A stretch of 64,000 nucleotides of DNA from Flavobacteriaceae bacterium (GCA_014238425.1 JABABD010000026.1:1-64000), one strand, 5' to 3'. Shown: positions 8,886 to 18,376, counted from the stretch's first letter. Notes: generated from the letters alone by a model not told the origin. Translations and numbers: made by a program.

Positions 8886-9725
8886 TCACCAACTACCTCC
8901 AGCTCCACCACCACTGAATCCGCCACCGCCAAAACCTCCTCCAAAACCGCCACCGCCAAAACTACCTCCAGAACTGCCACCGCCAAAAATACCACCCGAA
9001 CTAGAGCCTCTGCGATAGCCTCCACGACCCATATTACTTAAGATAATGGCTTCTAAAATATCACCACCTTGCGAGCGATTTCCACGATTCCCTTTATTGT
9101 TTCCACCACCACGTCTACTTTTAGAAAGGGCAATAATGAAAATAATGAATACGATGAAGAGTAATAGAAAAAAACCAACAGGAAATTCATCATTACTACT
9201 AGATTGTCTTGTGCCTTGATATTCTCCTTCAAGAATTTTGAAAATCGCATCAGTGCCTTTGTCAAGGCCTTGGTAGTAATTGTCTCTTTTGAAATGCGGT
9301 ATTATAACATATCTAACAACTTCGCCGACGATTCCAGCTGTTAATTTGTGTTCTACGCCATAACCTGGAGAAATCCATATTTTTCTATCATCCCTTGCCA
9401 ATAAAATAAAGACACCATTGTCTTCTTTGGCCTGTCCAACACCCCAGTCATGAGCCCATCTAGGTGTTAATATTCCTATGTCTTCACCTTTAGTAGTGTT
9501 AATAATGACTAATACAATTTGTGTGGAAGTGGTGTCGGAATATTTGCGCAGCTTTACATTTAAATTTAAGCTATCCTTATCTGAAAGTAAATTTGTGTAA
9601 TCATAAACGAAATGCTGTTTTTTATTCGTTGGTCGTTTAGGTATTTTATATTGAGCATGAATAGTTTGTGTAAAACCGAAGATGGCAAATAAGAGAAAAA
9701 ATAATATATACTTAAGTAGTTTCAT
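8886..9725 (-). CDS. TPM-domain membrane protein with glycine-rich tail (YgcG-like)
   Basis: The 279-residue protein has a signal peptide (ending near QTIHAQ), a TPM domain (about 35-175; phrases VYDYTNLLSDKDS, STQIVLVIINTT and NGVFILLARDDRKIWISPGYG), one membrane segment (about 185-201) and a C-terminal tail of Gly/Ser/Phe repeats ending GGAGGSW. TPM proteins are periplasmic-facing; in other organisms the fold has been linked to photosystem II repair and to phosphatase activity, but the bacterial YgcG role is not settled. It starts at the base after the stop of a second TPM gene and follows lemA, a common LemA-TPM arrangement. Confidence 0.85.
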   Translation of the reverse strand: MKLLKYILFFLLFAIFGFTQTIHAQYKIPKRPTNKKQHFVYDYTNLLSDKDSLNLNVKLRKYSDTTSTQIVLVIINTTKGEDIGILTPRWAHDWGVGQAKEDNGVFILLARDDRKIWISPGYGVEHKLTAGIVGEVVRYVIIPHFKRDNYYQGLDKGTDAIFKILEGEYQGTRQSSSNDEFPVGFFLLLFIVFIIFIIALSKSRRGGGNNKGNRGNRSQGGDILEAIILSNMGRGGYRRGSSSGGIFGGGSSGGSFGGGGFGGGFGGGGFSGGGAGGSW

Positions 9726-10163
9726 TTACCCCTTAGAAATGTTGTTTGGTAATTCATTTTTGTCCATATCCTTCCAAGGAAAATGTGTTTCCAATTGCCT
9801 TCCAGCTTTCAGGACACCTTCTATAAGCCCTTGTTTGAAATTCCCTTTTTTAAAATGTGAGAGCATGATATCTCGAGTGGAATCCCAAAAATTATCAGCA
9901 ACGACGTTATTGACACCTTGGTCACCAAAAATAACAAAGTCTCTGTCTTCAATTGCTAAATAAATGAGGACACCGTTACGCAATCTGGTCGTATCCATTT
10001 TTAAGTAATGAAATACTTCTAAGGCACGTTCGTAAGCATCAATTTTTGAAGCTTTTTCAATGTGCACACGTATTTCTCCAGAGGTATTGCTTTCGGCTTT
10101 GCGAATAGCGACAATAATCTCTTCCTCTTCTTCGAGAGAAAGAAAATCTTCTACATTAGACAT
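9726..10163 (-). CDS. TPM-domain protein, short form
   Basis: This 145-residue protein is essentially a bare TPM domain without a signal peptide or anchor: EEEEEIIVAIRKAESNTSGEIRVHIE followed by RNGVLIYLAIEDRDFVIFGDQG. It may be cytoplasmic, or exported by an unseen route. It lies between lemA (16 nt away) and the long TPM gene (0 nt), so the two TPM proteins and LemA are probably made together at the membrane. Function unknown beyond the family. Confidence 0.82.
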   Translation of the reverse strand: MSNVEDFLSLEEEEEIIVAIRKAESNTSGEIRVHIEKASKIDAYERALEVFHYLKMDTTRLRNGVLIYLAIEDRDFVIFGDQGVNNVVADNFWDSTRDIMLSHFKKGNFKQGLIEGVLKAGRQLETHFPWKDMDKNELPNNISKG

Positions 10164-10179
10164 ATGTGGTTATTATGGC

Positions 10180-10779
10180 TTATTTAAAATCGAATTCAAC
10201 ATCAACTGGTTTTTCTGCACCGGCCTCTGCATCGAAGTATGGTTTATCATCAAAATTCAATATTCCAGCAAGAATTGAGTTTGGAAATGTTTTTACATGG
10301 TTGTTGTAAGGTTTTATGGATTCATTGAATCTGGTTCTTGCTGTAAGGATTTGATTTTCTGTACTAGTTAATTCATCTTGAAGTTTTAAGAAATTAGCAT
10401 TAGCTTTTAAATCAGGATAATCTTCAACTGTAACCAATAACCTTGATAAAGCACTACTTAAACCTCCTTGGGCATTGTTGAATGCTTCAAGTTGCTCAGG
10501 AGTTATATTTGATGGGTCTATAGTTGTTTTCGTTGCTTCTGAACGTGCTTTAATAACAGCCTCTAGAGTAGTTCTTTCGAAATCTGCAGCACCTTTTACA
10601 GTGTTCACTAAATTGCCAATCAAATCATTCCGTCTTTGGTATGTGGTTTGCACATTTCCCCATGATTCACCAATATTTTCATTCAATTTCACAGCAGTAT
10701 TATTAAAGTTTTTCCCCCATGAATAGAGTCCAACGACGATTACGCCGATGACAATTAATGGAATGAGCCATTTTTTCAT
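10180..10779 (-). CDS. LemA family protein
   Basis: The 199-residue protein shows the LemA layout: a short N-terminus, one membrane segment (about residues 4-22), then a long four-helix region with the family phrases WGNVQTTYQRRNDLIGNLV and NPNSILA-like FPNSILAGILNF near 165. LemA proteins are membrane-anchored with the helical domain outside; the role is not established, though they regularly pair with TPM proteins, as here. Length and motifs are typical. Confidence 0.92.
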   Translation of the reverse strand: MKKWLIPLIVIGVIVVGLYSWGKNFNNTAVKLNENIGESWGNVQTTYQRRNDLIGNLVNTVKGAADFERTTLEAVIKARSEATKTTIDPSNITPEQLEAFNNAQGGLSSALSRLLVTVEDYPDLKANANFLKLQDELTSTENQILTARTRFNESIKPYNNHVKTFPNSILAGILNFDDKPYFDAEAGAEKPVDVEFDFK

Positions 10780-10791
10780 AATGATTAGTTT

Positions 10792-11121
10792 TTAAAGTTG
10801 GTTTTTAATTTTTGTAAGCTGGGTTTTTATGCCTTCCAATTTACGAATAATCTCAAAATTAGTAAGAGATTTCTTCTTTTCTTCTTTTAGATGCGTTTTA
10901 GCACCTTCAAGAGTGAAGCCGCGTTCTTTTACCAAATGATAGATAAATTGAAGGTTCTTGATATCTTCTGGCGTGAATTTTCGATTGCCTTTAGCGTTCT
11001 TCTTTGGTTTTAAAACATCGAATTCCTTTTCCCAAAAACGAATAAGAGAGGTGTTTACACTAAAGGCCTTGGCGACTTCGCCAATACCATAATAACGTTT
11101 TTCAGGTAAATCAATATGCAT
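10792..11121 (-). CDS. MerR-family transcriptional regulator (short form)
   Basis: The 109-residue protein has the MerR winged-helix at its N-terminus (YYGIGEVAKAFSVNTSLIRFWEKEF, residues 9-33; KPKKNAKGNRKFTPEDI follows) and a short helical dimerisation segment, but no effector-binding domain or metal cysteines. Its ATG overlaps the stop of the M23 peptidase gene by one base (TAATG), a coupling that recurs in flavobacteria as M23 peptidase-MerR-LemA. It probably controls this operon or other envelope genes; the target is unknown. Confidence 0.88.
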   Translation of the reverse strand: MHIDLPEKRYYGIGEVAKAFSVNTSLIRFWEKEFDVLKPKKNAKGNRKFTPEDIKNLQFIYHLVKERGFTLEGAKTHLKEEKKKSLTNFEIIRKLEGIKTQLTKIKNQL

Positions 11122-12092
11122 TAATCTAAAGATTGGTTTTCCAGAGAAGCTTTTTCTAACAATTTGCTAAATTCTTCTGGTGACAAATTACCATAATAAA
11201 AATGAATAGGGTTTATACGATTTTTGTCTTTGAATATCTCATAATGTAAGTGAGGTGCTTGCGAACGCCCAGTGCTGCCAACAAAGCCAATCAAATCTCC
11301 ACGTTTAACTTTTTGGTTCCTCTTGACATTGTACTTGTATAAATGAGCATATAAACTTGTGTAGCCATGCCCGTGATCAATACGAATGTGTTTTCCATAA
11401 CCTGCCGAATTACTATCTGCTCTAGTTATAACGCCATCACCTGTAGCATAAATTGGTGTGCCTCTTGGAGATGTAAAATCCATTCCACGATGCATTTTCC
11501 TAGCCTTAGTGAATGGATCAGAACGCCAGCCGTAACCAGATGCCATACGTGTAAGATCTTTGTTATTGACTGGTTGAATTGCTGGAATAGCGGCCAAAAA
11601 CTTCTCTTTGTTTTCAGCAAGTTGCGCGACTTCATCCAATGATTTGGACTGAACGACTATTTGTTTTTGAAGGATGTCCATACGCTTGTTGGCTTCAATA
11701 ATTAGCTTCGAATTATCAAAACCTTCAAGTTTTTTATATCTATTAACACCACCAAAACCTGCTTTTCTCTGTTCTTCAGGAATTGGATTAGCCTCAAAAT
11801 AAAGCCTATATATTGTATTATCGCGTTCTGCTACATTAGCTAGGACGTTTTGTGCTTCGTCCATTTTCTTTCCAAGTAATTGGTATTGGAGTTTCAGGTT
11901 CTCTAATTCTCTTACTAAGGCTTTTTCATTAGGTGATTCAAAATAATAACTCCCTATAAATACAAATAGGAAACCAAAAAATGCTGCTGCAAACATGAAT
12001 GCCAAACCATATTTAAACGTCGTCCTTTTTTTACGCTCAATTTTGCGATAGGATAAAGTTTCGGAATCGTAATAATATTTTACCTTACTCAT
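11121..12092 (-). CDS. M23 family (LytM-type) peptidoglycan endopeptidase, membrane anchored
   Basis: The 323-residue protein has a cytoplasmic basic start, one membrane segment (about 28-50), a coiled coil (about 55-90 and 130-165) and a C-terminal LytM/M23 domain. The zinc motifs are complete: HxxxD at His201/Asp205 and HLH at 281-283. It is therefore predicted to be a true zinc endopeptidase that cuts peptide cross-links in the cell wall, facing the periplasm. It is the first gene of the leftward operon M23-MerR-LemA-TPM-TPM and is divergent from alaS. Confidence 0.93.
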   Translation of the reverse strand: MSKVKYYYDSETLSYRKIERKKRTTFKYGLAFMFAAAFFGFLFVFIGSYYFESPNEKALVRELENLKLQYQLLGKKMDEAQNVLANVAERDNTIYRLYFEANPIPEEQRKAGFGGVNRYKKLEGFDNSKLIIEANKRMDILQKQIVVQSKSLDEVAQLAENKEKFLAAIPAIQPVNNKDLTRMASGYGWRSDPFTKARKMHRGMDFTSPRGTPIYATGDGVITRADSNSAGYGKHIRIDHGHGYTSLYAHLYKYNVKRNQKVKRGDLIGFVGSTGRSQAPHLHYEIFKDKNRINPIHFYYGNLSPEEFSKLLEKASLENQSLD

Positions 12093-12106
12093 TCTGTAAA
12101 ATGTTC

Positions 12107-12114
12107 TATTTTTG
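12107..12114 (+). promoter_or_regulatory. Candidate -7 promoter box for alaS
   Basis: TATTTTTG (then C) fits the Bacteroidota -7 box TAnnTTTG in the gap between the divergent M23 and alaS genes. It would give alaS a leader of about 115 nt, which contains a small GCTC...GAGC inverted repeat near 12140-12160. A -33 TTG box at the right spacing is not seen. Tentative. Confidence 0.35.
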
Positions 12115-12237
12115 CCAAAATGCTATGATAAGTAGCAATTATGCTCAAATTAAGAGCAATTAATTGAATCGAGAACGAACAAATATAAAAATTGTTTCTC
12201 ATTTTAAGTAATTTAACTTTTTAACAGGGTTTTCGAA

Positions 12238-14853
12238 ATGAAGTCTAAAGAAGTAAGAAAAAGATTCTTAAAGTTTTTTGAAGGTAAGCAACATGATATT
12301 GTGTCTTCTGCACCAATGGTGTTGAAAGACGATCCAACGCTAATGTTTACCAATGCTGGAATGGTGCCTTTTAAGGAGTTTTTTCTTGGTAATGGAGTAC
12401 CTAAGAATACCAGACTAACTGATACTCAAAAATGCTTAAGGGTTAGTGGGAAACATAACGACTTAGAAGAAGTTGGCAAAGATACTTATCACCATACCAT
12501 GTTTGAAATGCTTGGTAATTGGAGTTTTGGAGATTACTTTAAAAAAGAAGCAATAACATGGGCATGGGAGTTATTAACCGAAGTTTATAAAATTGATAAA
12601 AATTCTCTTTATGTTTCTGTTTTTGAAGGAAGTGATGATGACGATAATTTAGAGATGGATAAAGAGGCTTATGATTTATGGAAGGCTATTGTTCCAGAGG
12701 ACCGAATTATCATGGGTAACAAAAAGGATAACTTCTGGGAAATGGGTGATCAAGGTCCATGTGGACCATGTAGCGAGATTCATGTAGATATTCGTTCTGA
12801 TAAAGAAAAATCTAAAGTAGCTGGAAAAGACTTGGTGAATCAAGATCATCCTCAAGTGGTGGAGATATGGAACTTGGTTTTTATGCAGTACAATCGAAAA
12901 GCAGATAGCTCACTAGAAGAACTTCCCGCTAAGCATATTGATACAGGAATGGGTTTTGAACGTCTATGCATGGTACTTCAAAATGTAAAATCTAATTATG
13001 ATACGGATGTATTTACACCATTAATAAGAGAGATTGAAACCATTACTAACTCAGATTATGGGAATAATGAGGATGTAGATATTGCCATTCGCGTGATTGC
13101 AGATCATGTGAGAGCGGTATCATTTTCTATAGCTGATGGACAATTACCAAGTAATACAGGAGCTGGTTATGTGATTCGAAGAATTTTGAGACGCGCTGTG
13201 CGTTATGGATTCACTTTTTTGAATAAAAAAGAACCTTTTATATATCGTTTGGTGGATGTATTGAGTGATCGTATGTCAGATGCATTCCCAGAATTGAAAT
13301 CACAGAAGCAACTGATAGAAAATGTAATTAAAGAAGAGGAAAACTCGTTTCTTAGAGCTTTAGATCAAGGGTTAATCCTTCTTGAAAATGTTATTCGCTC
13401 TGCTAAGAACAATATCGTTTCAGGAAAAAAAGCCTTTGAATTATACGATACCTATGGATTTCCGATAGATCTTACAGCTTTAATTTTAAGTGAAAGAGGT
13501 TTAAGTTTGGATGAAGAAGGATTCAATACCGAACTGCAAAAACAAAAAAGCCGTTCTCGTGCTGCTAGTGAAATGTCAACGGATGATTGGACTGTTCTTC
13601 ATGAAGATGAAGTTGAAGAGTTCATAGGTTACGATACGCTCGAAGCACATGTAAAAATTGCGAGGTACCGTAAGGTGGTTTCAAAAAAGGATGGTGAGAT
13701 GTATCAATTGGTATTTAATATCACACCATTTTATCCTGAAGGCGGTGGACAAGTTGGTGATAAAGGTTATTTAGAGGATGTACATGGTGATGTAGTTTAT
13801 ATTTTAGATACTAAGAAGGAGAACAATGTTATCATTCACTTTACTAAAAATTTACCTAAGCATTTAGATGAAGTCTTAAAAACTGTGGTTGATCAAAAAC
13901 AGCGTCAAAGAACAGCGAGCAATCATACGGCAACACATTTGTTGCACCAAGCTCTACGTGAAGTGTTAGGTGAACATGTAGAACAAAAAGGTTCTGCAGT
14001 ACATTCTAAATATTTGCGTTTTGATTTCTCTCATTTTTCTAAAATGACAGTGGATGAATTACGTGAAGTTGAAGACTTTGTAAATGCTAGAATTGATGGA
14101 AACTTAACTTTAGAAGAACATCGAAACATTCCTATGGAAAAAGCACTAGAACAAGGCGCAATGGCTTTATTTGGTGAGAAATATGGAGATACAGTTCGTA
14201 CGATTCGTTTTGGACAATCTATAGAGTTGTGTGGAGGAACCCATGTGCAGAACACTGGAGATATTTGGCATTTCAAAATCAAATCTGAAGGTGCAGTTGC
14301 CGCAGGTGTTAGACGTATAGAGGCTATTACTAGTGATGCGGTCAAGGATTTCTATTTTGATAATAACAGAGCATTATATGAAATCAAAGACCTTTTGAAT
14401 AATACTAAGGACCCTGTGAGAGCAGTGTCTAATTTGCAAGATGAAAATGTGAGATTGAGAAAAGAGATTGAAAGCTTACTAAAAGATAAAGCTAAGAATC
14501 TTAAAGGAGATTTTAAAAACGAACTCGAAGAGATCAATGGTGTGAAGTTTTTAGCCAAATTAGTTGATTTGGATGCATCGGGTATTAAGGATTTAAGTTT
14601 TGAACTGGGCAAAGAATTCAAGAACTTATTCCTTTTATTTGCGACAAATAAAGATGGCAAAGCAATGCTTACTTGCTATATTTCTAAAGAACTAGTAGCA
14701 GATAAAGGCATGAATGCAGGAACAGTCGTTAGAGAACTTGGTAAATATATCCATGGCGGTGGTGGCGGACAACCATTCTATGCAACAGCAGGTGGCAAGA
14801 ACCCAACTGGTATTAAAGAAGCACTAGAGAAAGCAAAAGATTATATTATTTAA
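12238..14853 (+). CDS. alaS: Alanyl-tRNA synthetase
   Basis: The 871-residue protein matches bacterial AlaRS in length (about 875). In order: class II catalytic core ([31 protein letters not shown], the [12 protein letters not shown] motif), tRNA-recognition domain, editing domain with the zinc histidines HTATH near 568 and the ELCGGTH motif near 670, and the C-terminal oligomerisation domain ending with the glycine-rich [15 protein letters not shown]. It charges tRNA-Ala and clears mischarged Ser/Gly. Start ATG at 12238; the GSCFA gene follows 7 nt after its stop. Confidence 0.98.
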   Translation: MKSKEVRKRFLKFFEGKQHDIVSSAPMVLKDDPTLMFTNAGMVPFKEFFLGNGVPKNTRLTDTQKCLRVSGKHNDLEEVGKDTYHHTMFEMLGNWSFGDYFKKEAITWAWELLTEVYKIDKNSLYVSVFEGSDDDDNLEMDKEAYDLWKAIVPEDRIIMGNKKDNFWEMGDQGPCGPCSEIHVDIRSDKEKSKVAGKDLVNQDHPQVVEIWNLVFMQYNRKADSSLEELPAKHIDTGMGFERLCMVLQNVKSNYDTDVFTPLIREIETITNSDYGNNEDVDIAIRVIADHVRAVSFSIADGQLPSNTGAGYVIRRILRRAVRYGFTFLNKKEPFIYRLVDVLSDRMSDAFPELKSQKQLIENVIKEEENSFLRALDQGLILLENVIRSAKNNIVSGKKAFELYDTYGFPIDLTALILSERGLSLDEEGFNTELQKQKSRSRAASEMSTDDWTVLHEDEVEEFIGYDTLEAHVKIARYRKVVSKKDGEMYQLVFNITPFYPEGGGQVGDKGYLEDVHGDVVYILDTKKENNVIIHFTKNLPKHLDEVLKTVVDQKQRQRTASNHTATHLLHQALREVLGEHVEQKGSAVHSKYLRFDFSHFSKMTVDELREVEDFVNARIDGNLTLEEHRNIPMEKALEQGAMALFGEKYGDTVRTIRFGQSIELCGGTHVQNTGDIWHFKIKSEGAVAAGVRRIEAITSDAVKDFYFDNNRALYEIKDLLNNTKDPVRAVSNLQDENVRLRKEIESLLKDKAKNLKGDFKNELEEINGVKFLAKLVDLDASGIKDLSFELGKEFKNLFLLFATNKDGKAMLTCYISKELVADKGMNAGTVVRELGKYIHGGGGGQPFYATAGGKNPTGIKEALEKAKDYII

Positions 14854-14860
14854 ACTTGAA

Positions 14861-15823
14861 TTGAATCTTCAAACCAAAATACCACTTAAACAACAAGAGC
14901 ATAATTTGATAGATTATAACTCTAGGTTATTGTTGTTAGGGTCTTGTTTTGTTGAGAATATTGGTAAAAAACTTGATTATTTTAAGTTCCAAAATCTTCA
15001 AAATCCATTTGGTATATTATTCAACCCTTCAGTTATTGAATGCCTTGTTAATAATGCAGTAAATAACAAAATATATTCTGAAGACGATGTATTTTTCCAT
15101 AATGAACGTTGGCATTGTTTTAAGGCACATTCAGATTTGAGTGCAACATCTAAAGACGTATTACTCGATAATTTGAATAATGCAATCACATCAACACATC
15201 AATACATTGGTGAATCTAAACACATTATAATAACTTTAGGTACTGCATGGGTTTATAGAAATTTAGAAACGAATTTAGTTGTTGCCAATTGTCATAAAGT
15301 ACCTCAGAAGCAGTTCAAAAAAGAATTGCTTTCAGCAGAAGTTATTAAGAAAAGTCTTGAGGCAATAGTTTCTAACATTAAGAAAATCAATTCCAAGTCA
15401 TCTATCGTTTTTACGGTGTCCCCAGTTCGGCATTTAAAAGACGGGTTTGTTGAGAACCAACAAAGTAAAGCACGTTTAATTTCTGCAATTCAAGAACTGT
15501 TATCTGCTCAAATAGAAAAGAAAACACTTTCGTATTTTCCTTCTTATGAAATTATGATGGACGAACTACGTGATTATCGCTTTTATGCTGAAGACATGAT
15601 CCATCCTAATAAAACGGCCATAAATTATATTTGGGAAAAGTTTAAAGAGGTTTGGATTTCTTCTCATGCTTATTCAACAATGGATGAGGTTGAATCTATA
15701 CAAAAAGGCTTGAATCATAAGCCTTTTAGCTCCGAAAGCGTTAAGTATATTGACTTTAAGAAGAATTTGATAAGTAGGATGAACATGCTTCAAGAGCAAT
15801 ATGAACATATTAAATTTGTTTAG
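14861..15823 (+). CDS. GSCFA-domain protein
   Basis: The 320-residue protein carries the motif that names the family, here LLGSCFVENIGKKL near residue 25, and further on ITLGTAWVYR, FTVSPVRHLKDG and DYRFYAEDMIHPN, consistent with an SGNH-hydrolase-like fold: Ser in GSC and an Asp/His pair in DMIHP near the end of the domain. The exact activity is unknown. The start must be TTG at 14861, because the first in-frame ATG would remove the signature motif; it lies 7 nt after alaS. A terminator-like hairpin follows at 15918. Confidence 0.85.
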   Translation: MNLQTKIPLKQQEHNLIDYNSRLLLLGSCFVENIGKKLDYFKFQNLQNPFGILFNPSVIECLVNNAVNNKIYSEDDVFFHNERWHCFKAHSDLSATSKDVLLDNLNNAITSTHQYIGESKHIIITLGTAWVYRNLETNLVVANCHKVPQKQFKKELLSAEVIKKSLEAIVSNIKKINSKSSIVFTVSPVRHLKDGFVENQQSKARLISAIQELLSAQIEKKTLSYFPSYEIMMDELRDYRFYAEDMIHPNKTAINYIWEKFKEVWISSHAYSTMDEVESIQKGLNHKPFSSESVKYIDFKKNLISRMNMLQEQYEHIKFV

Positions 15824-15917
15824 CCTTTCAGCTTTTTTTATTGCGGATAGTCGAAAATAAATGTAAATATTCATGAATAATCAATATATTGATAGAGCTA
15901 TTAATCAATTTTTTAAG

Positions 15918-15964
15918 AAGCATCAGTTATTCTGTCAAGAACAAATCGACTGATGCTTTTTTGT
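15918..15964 (+). terminator. Rho-independent terminator after the alaS-GSCFA unit
   Basis: AAGCATCAGT (15918-15927) pairs perfectly with ACTGATGCTT (15949-15958) and runs into a run of T (15957-15962). The 21-nt loop contains a smaller TTCT/AGAA pair. It separates the alaS unit from the DUF4230-TetR unit. Confidence 0.8.
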
Positions 15965-16029
15965 TGCTTATAACTTCAAAGTCTATATTCACTCATTTTT
16001 CATAACTTCACAAAAAAAACTAATTCGCA

Positions 16030-16644
16030 ATGCGGAAAATCCTTTTTGGAGTTATTATAACTTTAGCAATCTTACTTACTTTTAGGTATTGTCAAGACAA
16101 GAATCAAGACACAAAAGAGTTGTTGCATAGCTCTGCTTTAATTCAAAAACAAATAGAGCAAGTTGGTAAATTAGTAGTTACAGAAGGCCATTTTAGCGAA
16201 GTTTTTAATTATAAGAATTCTGAAGCTTTTTTTGGGGATTTATTGACGGCAGAAAAGAAGGCATTGGTGGTTGTTAATGCAGACGTAACCATAGCATATG
16301 ATTTAAGTAAAATCGAGTTTGAATTAGATGAAGACTCCAAAACTTTGAGAATCATAAGCATTCCAGATGAAGAAATTAAGGTGAATCCTGATCTAGAATA
16401 TTATGATATTCAATCCGATTTTCTCAATCCTTTCGAAGCTCAAGATTATAATAAGATAAAAAATACAGTTAGAGAATCGTTACTGAAACGTATTGAGGCC
16501 TCAGAACTTAAGAGCAATGCTAAGAATAGATTAATTAGTGAGTTATCTAAATTTTATATTCTTACAAATTCATTAGGGTGGACGCTCGAGTACAATGAGA
16601 GCCCGATTACAAAATCTGAAGATTTACAACTACTTAAATTATAG
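16030..16644 (+). CDS. DUF4230 family membrane-anchored protein
   Basis: The 204-residue protein has one N-terminal hydrophobic segment (about residues 4-19) and then the DUF4230 pattern: a first region where an external signal or lipid-facing segment is usual (IEQVGKLVVTEGHFSEVFNY), then KKALVVVNADVTIAYDLSKIEFE and a C-terminal helix. The function of the family is not known. It sits 3 nt before the TetR regulator gene, so both are likely on one transcript, upstream of the paa operon. Whether it takes part in phenylacetate metabolism is open. Confidence 0.8.
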   Translation: MRKILFGVIITLAILLTFRYCQDKNQDTKELLHSSALIQKQIEQVGKLVVTEGHFSEVFNYKNSEAFFGDLLTAEKKALVVVNADVTIAYDLSKIEFELDEDSKTLRIISIPDEEIKVNPDLEYYDIQSDFLNPFEAQDYNKIKNTVRESLLKRIEASELKSNAKNRLISELSKFYILTNSLGWTLEYNESPITKSEDLQLLKL

Positions 16645-16647
16645 TTC

Positions 16648-17229
16648 TTGAAGAAAATCATCCCGACAGAAACTAGAAAACAAGAGATTTTTGCAACTTC
16701 AGCTAAACTCTTTAAAGAAAAAGGTTATAGCGCCGTAACCATGCGCGATTTGGCTCAAACTCTAGGAATAAAGGCCGCGAGTCTATATAATCATATTCAT
16801 AGTAAACAAGAGATTCTGTCTCATATTATCCTCTCAATCGCTGAAGAATTTACCGAAGGAATGACACAGATATTAAATTCTAAAGAGAGTAGCATACAAA
16901 AACTTAAAAAAATAATAATACTTCATGTTGAAATCACCTCTAATAATTCCAACGGTATGGCATCATTAAATAATGATTGGATGCATTTAGAAGAAAAGCA
17001 GGATTATTATTTAGAATTACGCCTTAATTATGAAGATAATTTCAGAAGTATCATAAAACAAGGAATAGCATCAAATGAATTGAAAGCAGTAGATCCAGAT
17101 GTCACTCTGTTTTCTATTTTATCAACTTTAAGATCGTTGTATTTATGGATCCCTAAAAAAGAAGAGATAAATAAAGATGTTCTAGCTGGAAATTTAGGAG
17201 AAGTATTACTTGACGGAATTAACAAATAG
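16648..17229 (+). CDS. TetR/AcrR-family regulator, probable repressor of the paa operon (PaaR-like)
   Basis: The 193-residue protein has a TetR helix-turn-helix at residues about 8-54 (AVTMRDLAQTLGIKAASLYNHI) and an all-helical ligand domain. The start is TTG at 16648: the next ATG (16741) would delete half of the DNA-binding domain. It lies directly before the paa operon, separated by 73 nt that hold a perfect 20-bp palindrome. TetR-type PaaR proteins of other phyla bind CNAACGNNCGTTNG-type sites and release on phenylacetyl-CoA; the palindrome here (CTAACA..TGTTAG core) is of that type. That this protein binds it is inference from position and motif. Confidence 0.85.
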   Translation: MKKIIPTETRKQEIFATSAKLFKEKGYSAVTMRDLAQTLGIKAASLYNHIHSKQEILSHIILSIAEEFTEGMTQILNSKESSIQKLKKIIILHVEITSNNSNGMASLNNDWMHLEEKQDYYLELRLNYEDNFRSIIKQGIASNELKAVDPDVTLFSILSTLRSLYLWIPKKEEINKDVLAGNLGEVLLDGINK

Positions 17230-17244
17230 TAGCGATTTATTTTG

Positions 17245-17252
17245 TACATTTG
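17245..17252 (+). promoter_or_regulatory. Candidate -7 promoter box of the paa operon
   Basis: TACATTTG is a full match to TAnnTTTG. The start of transcription would fall about 17257-17262, right at the left edge of the palindromic operator (17259-17278), a typical geometry for repression. No good TTG box is visible 19-22 nt upstream. Confidence 0.5.
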
Positions 17253-17258
17253 TTAACT

Positions 17259-17278
17259 AAACTAACAAGTGTTAGTTT
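17259..17278. promoter_or_regulatory. Perfect 20-bp palindrome, probable TetR/PaaR operator
   Basis: AAACTAACAAGTGTTAGTTT: two 9-nt arms (AAACTAACA / TGTTAGTTT) around AG. It lies between the TetR gene and paaE, overlapping the predicted transcription start. The core CTAACA-NN-TGTTAG differs from the published Thermus PaaR consensus CNAACG-NN-CGTTNG only at the innermost base pair. A weaker copy is at 30489-30508, ahead of the E2 gene. Confidence 0.8.
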
Positions 17279-17302
17279 GATATTATCGACTATAGATCAA
17301 GT

Positions 17303-18376
17303 ATGGCAGATTTTCATAAAGTAAAAGTTGCGAATATTTATAAGGAGACTAAAGACACTGTTGTTGTAGAGTTCGATATCCCGAAGCAACTTCAAGATGA
17401 TTTTAATTTCAAACAAGGGCAGCATCTTACACTACGTAAATTAATAAATGACGAAGATGTTCGTCGTTCGTATTCTTTGTGTTCTAGTCCTCTCGATAAT
17501 CAATGGAAAGTTGCAATCAAGCAAATTCCTGGAGGCGTGTTTTCTACGTATGCAAATACAGAATTAAAACCTGGAGACACTATCGAATTAATGGAACCGA
17601 CAGGACATTTTTATGTAGATGTAGAGCCTCTATCTTCAAAAAATTATATTGCCTTTGCTGCTGGAAGTGGTATTACCCCTATGTTGTCTATCATAAAGAC
17701 GCATTTATTATCAGAGCCTAATAGCACTTTCAAACTATTCTACTTGAACAGAACTGTAAAATCCATTATCTTTAAAGAAGAGATAGAACGACTTAAAAAT
17801 CAATTTTTCGAACGTTTTCAGGTGTTTTATTTCTTAACGAAAGAACAACGTGATATCCCATTTTTAAATGGCCGTTTTGATAAGGAGAAAATGACAGTGT
17901 TAACGAGGACATTTATTGATGTAGAAGACACTAATGATTGTTTTATTTGTGGACCTCAGGATATGATTTTTTTAATTCGAGATGAGTTAGAAACGGCTGG
18001 CCTTTCTAGCGAAAAGATTCATTATGAATTATTTTTCTCTGGAGATGACGAAGCATCTAAATTGCATATAGCGGAAGTTCTTGAGCATAAAGCTGAAGGA
18101 ACAGAGGTCACTATCATTGATGCTGGAAAAGAATTCCATTTCGTTATGGATGAGGATTTTGATAATATATTGGATGGTGCTTTAGCTGCAGGAGCAGATT
18201 TGCCATTTGCATGTAAAGGAGGTGTTTGTAGTACCTGTAAATGTAGAATTGTAGAAGGCTCGGTTGAAATGAAAATTAATTATGCACTAGATGAAAAAGA
18301 AGTAGCGCAAAAATTGATATTAAGTTGTCAGGCTGTGCCAACAAGTGAAAAAGTCGTTGTGGATTTTGATGTGTAA
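17303..18376 (+). CDS. paaE: Phenylacetyl-CoA epoxidase reductase subunit PaaE
   Basis: The 357-residue flavo-iron-sulfur reductase passes electrons from NADPH to the PaaABC(D) oxygenase. In order: FAD-binding barrel (about 1-110) with the flavin motif RRSYSLCSSP near 54, NAD(P)-binding domain (about 110-240) with GSGITPMLSI and CGPQDMI, and a C-terminal plant-type 2Fe-2S ferredoxin domain with cysteines 304, 309, 312 and 342 (CKGGVCSTC...C). The length equals the E. coli protein (about 356). Here it is the first gene of the operon, while enterics place it after paaD. It follows the operator at 17259. Confidence 0.94.
   Translation: MADFHKVKVANIYKETKDTVVVEFDIPKQLQDDFNFKQGQHLTLRKLINDEDVRRSYSLCSSPLDNQWKVAIKQIPGGVFSTYANTELKPGDTIELMEPTGHFYVDVEPLSSKNYIAFAAGSGITPMLSIIKTHLLSEPNSTFKLFYLNRTVKSIIFKEEIERLKNQFFERFQVFYFLTKEQRDIPFLNGRFDKEKMTVLTRTFIDVEDTNDCFICGPQDMIFLIRDELETAGLSSEKIHYELFFSGDDEASKLHIAEVLEHKAEGTEVTIIDAGKEFHFVMDEDFDNILDGALAAGADLPFACKGGVCSTCKCRIVEGSVEMKINYALDEKEVAQKLILSCQAVPTSEKVVVDFDV

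Noticed and set aside
8886..9010. A DNA repeat array in the glycine-rich region
   Set aside because: It is low-complexity coding sequence of the TPM protein tail (Gly/Ser/Phe repeats), not a separate repeat element.
15873..15953. 26-codon open reading frame (MNNQYIDRAI...) before the DUF4230 gene
   Set aside because: Its last third is the left arm and loop of the strong terminator at 15918-15964; no promoter box precedes it. Chance reading frame is more likely.
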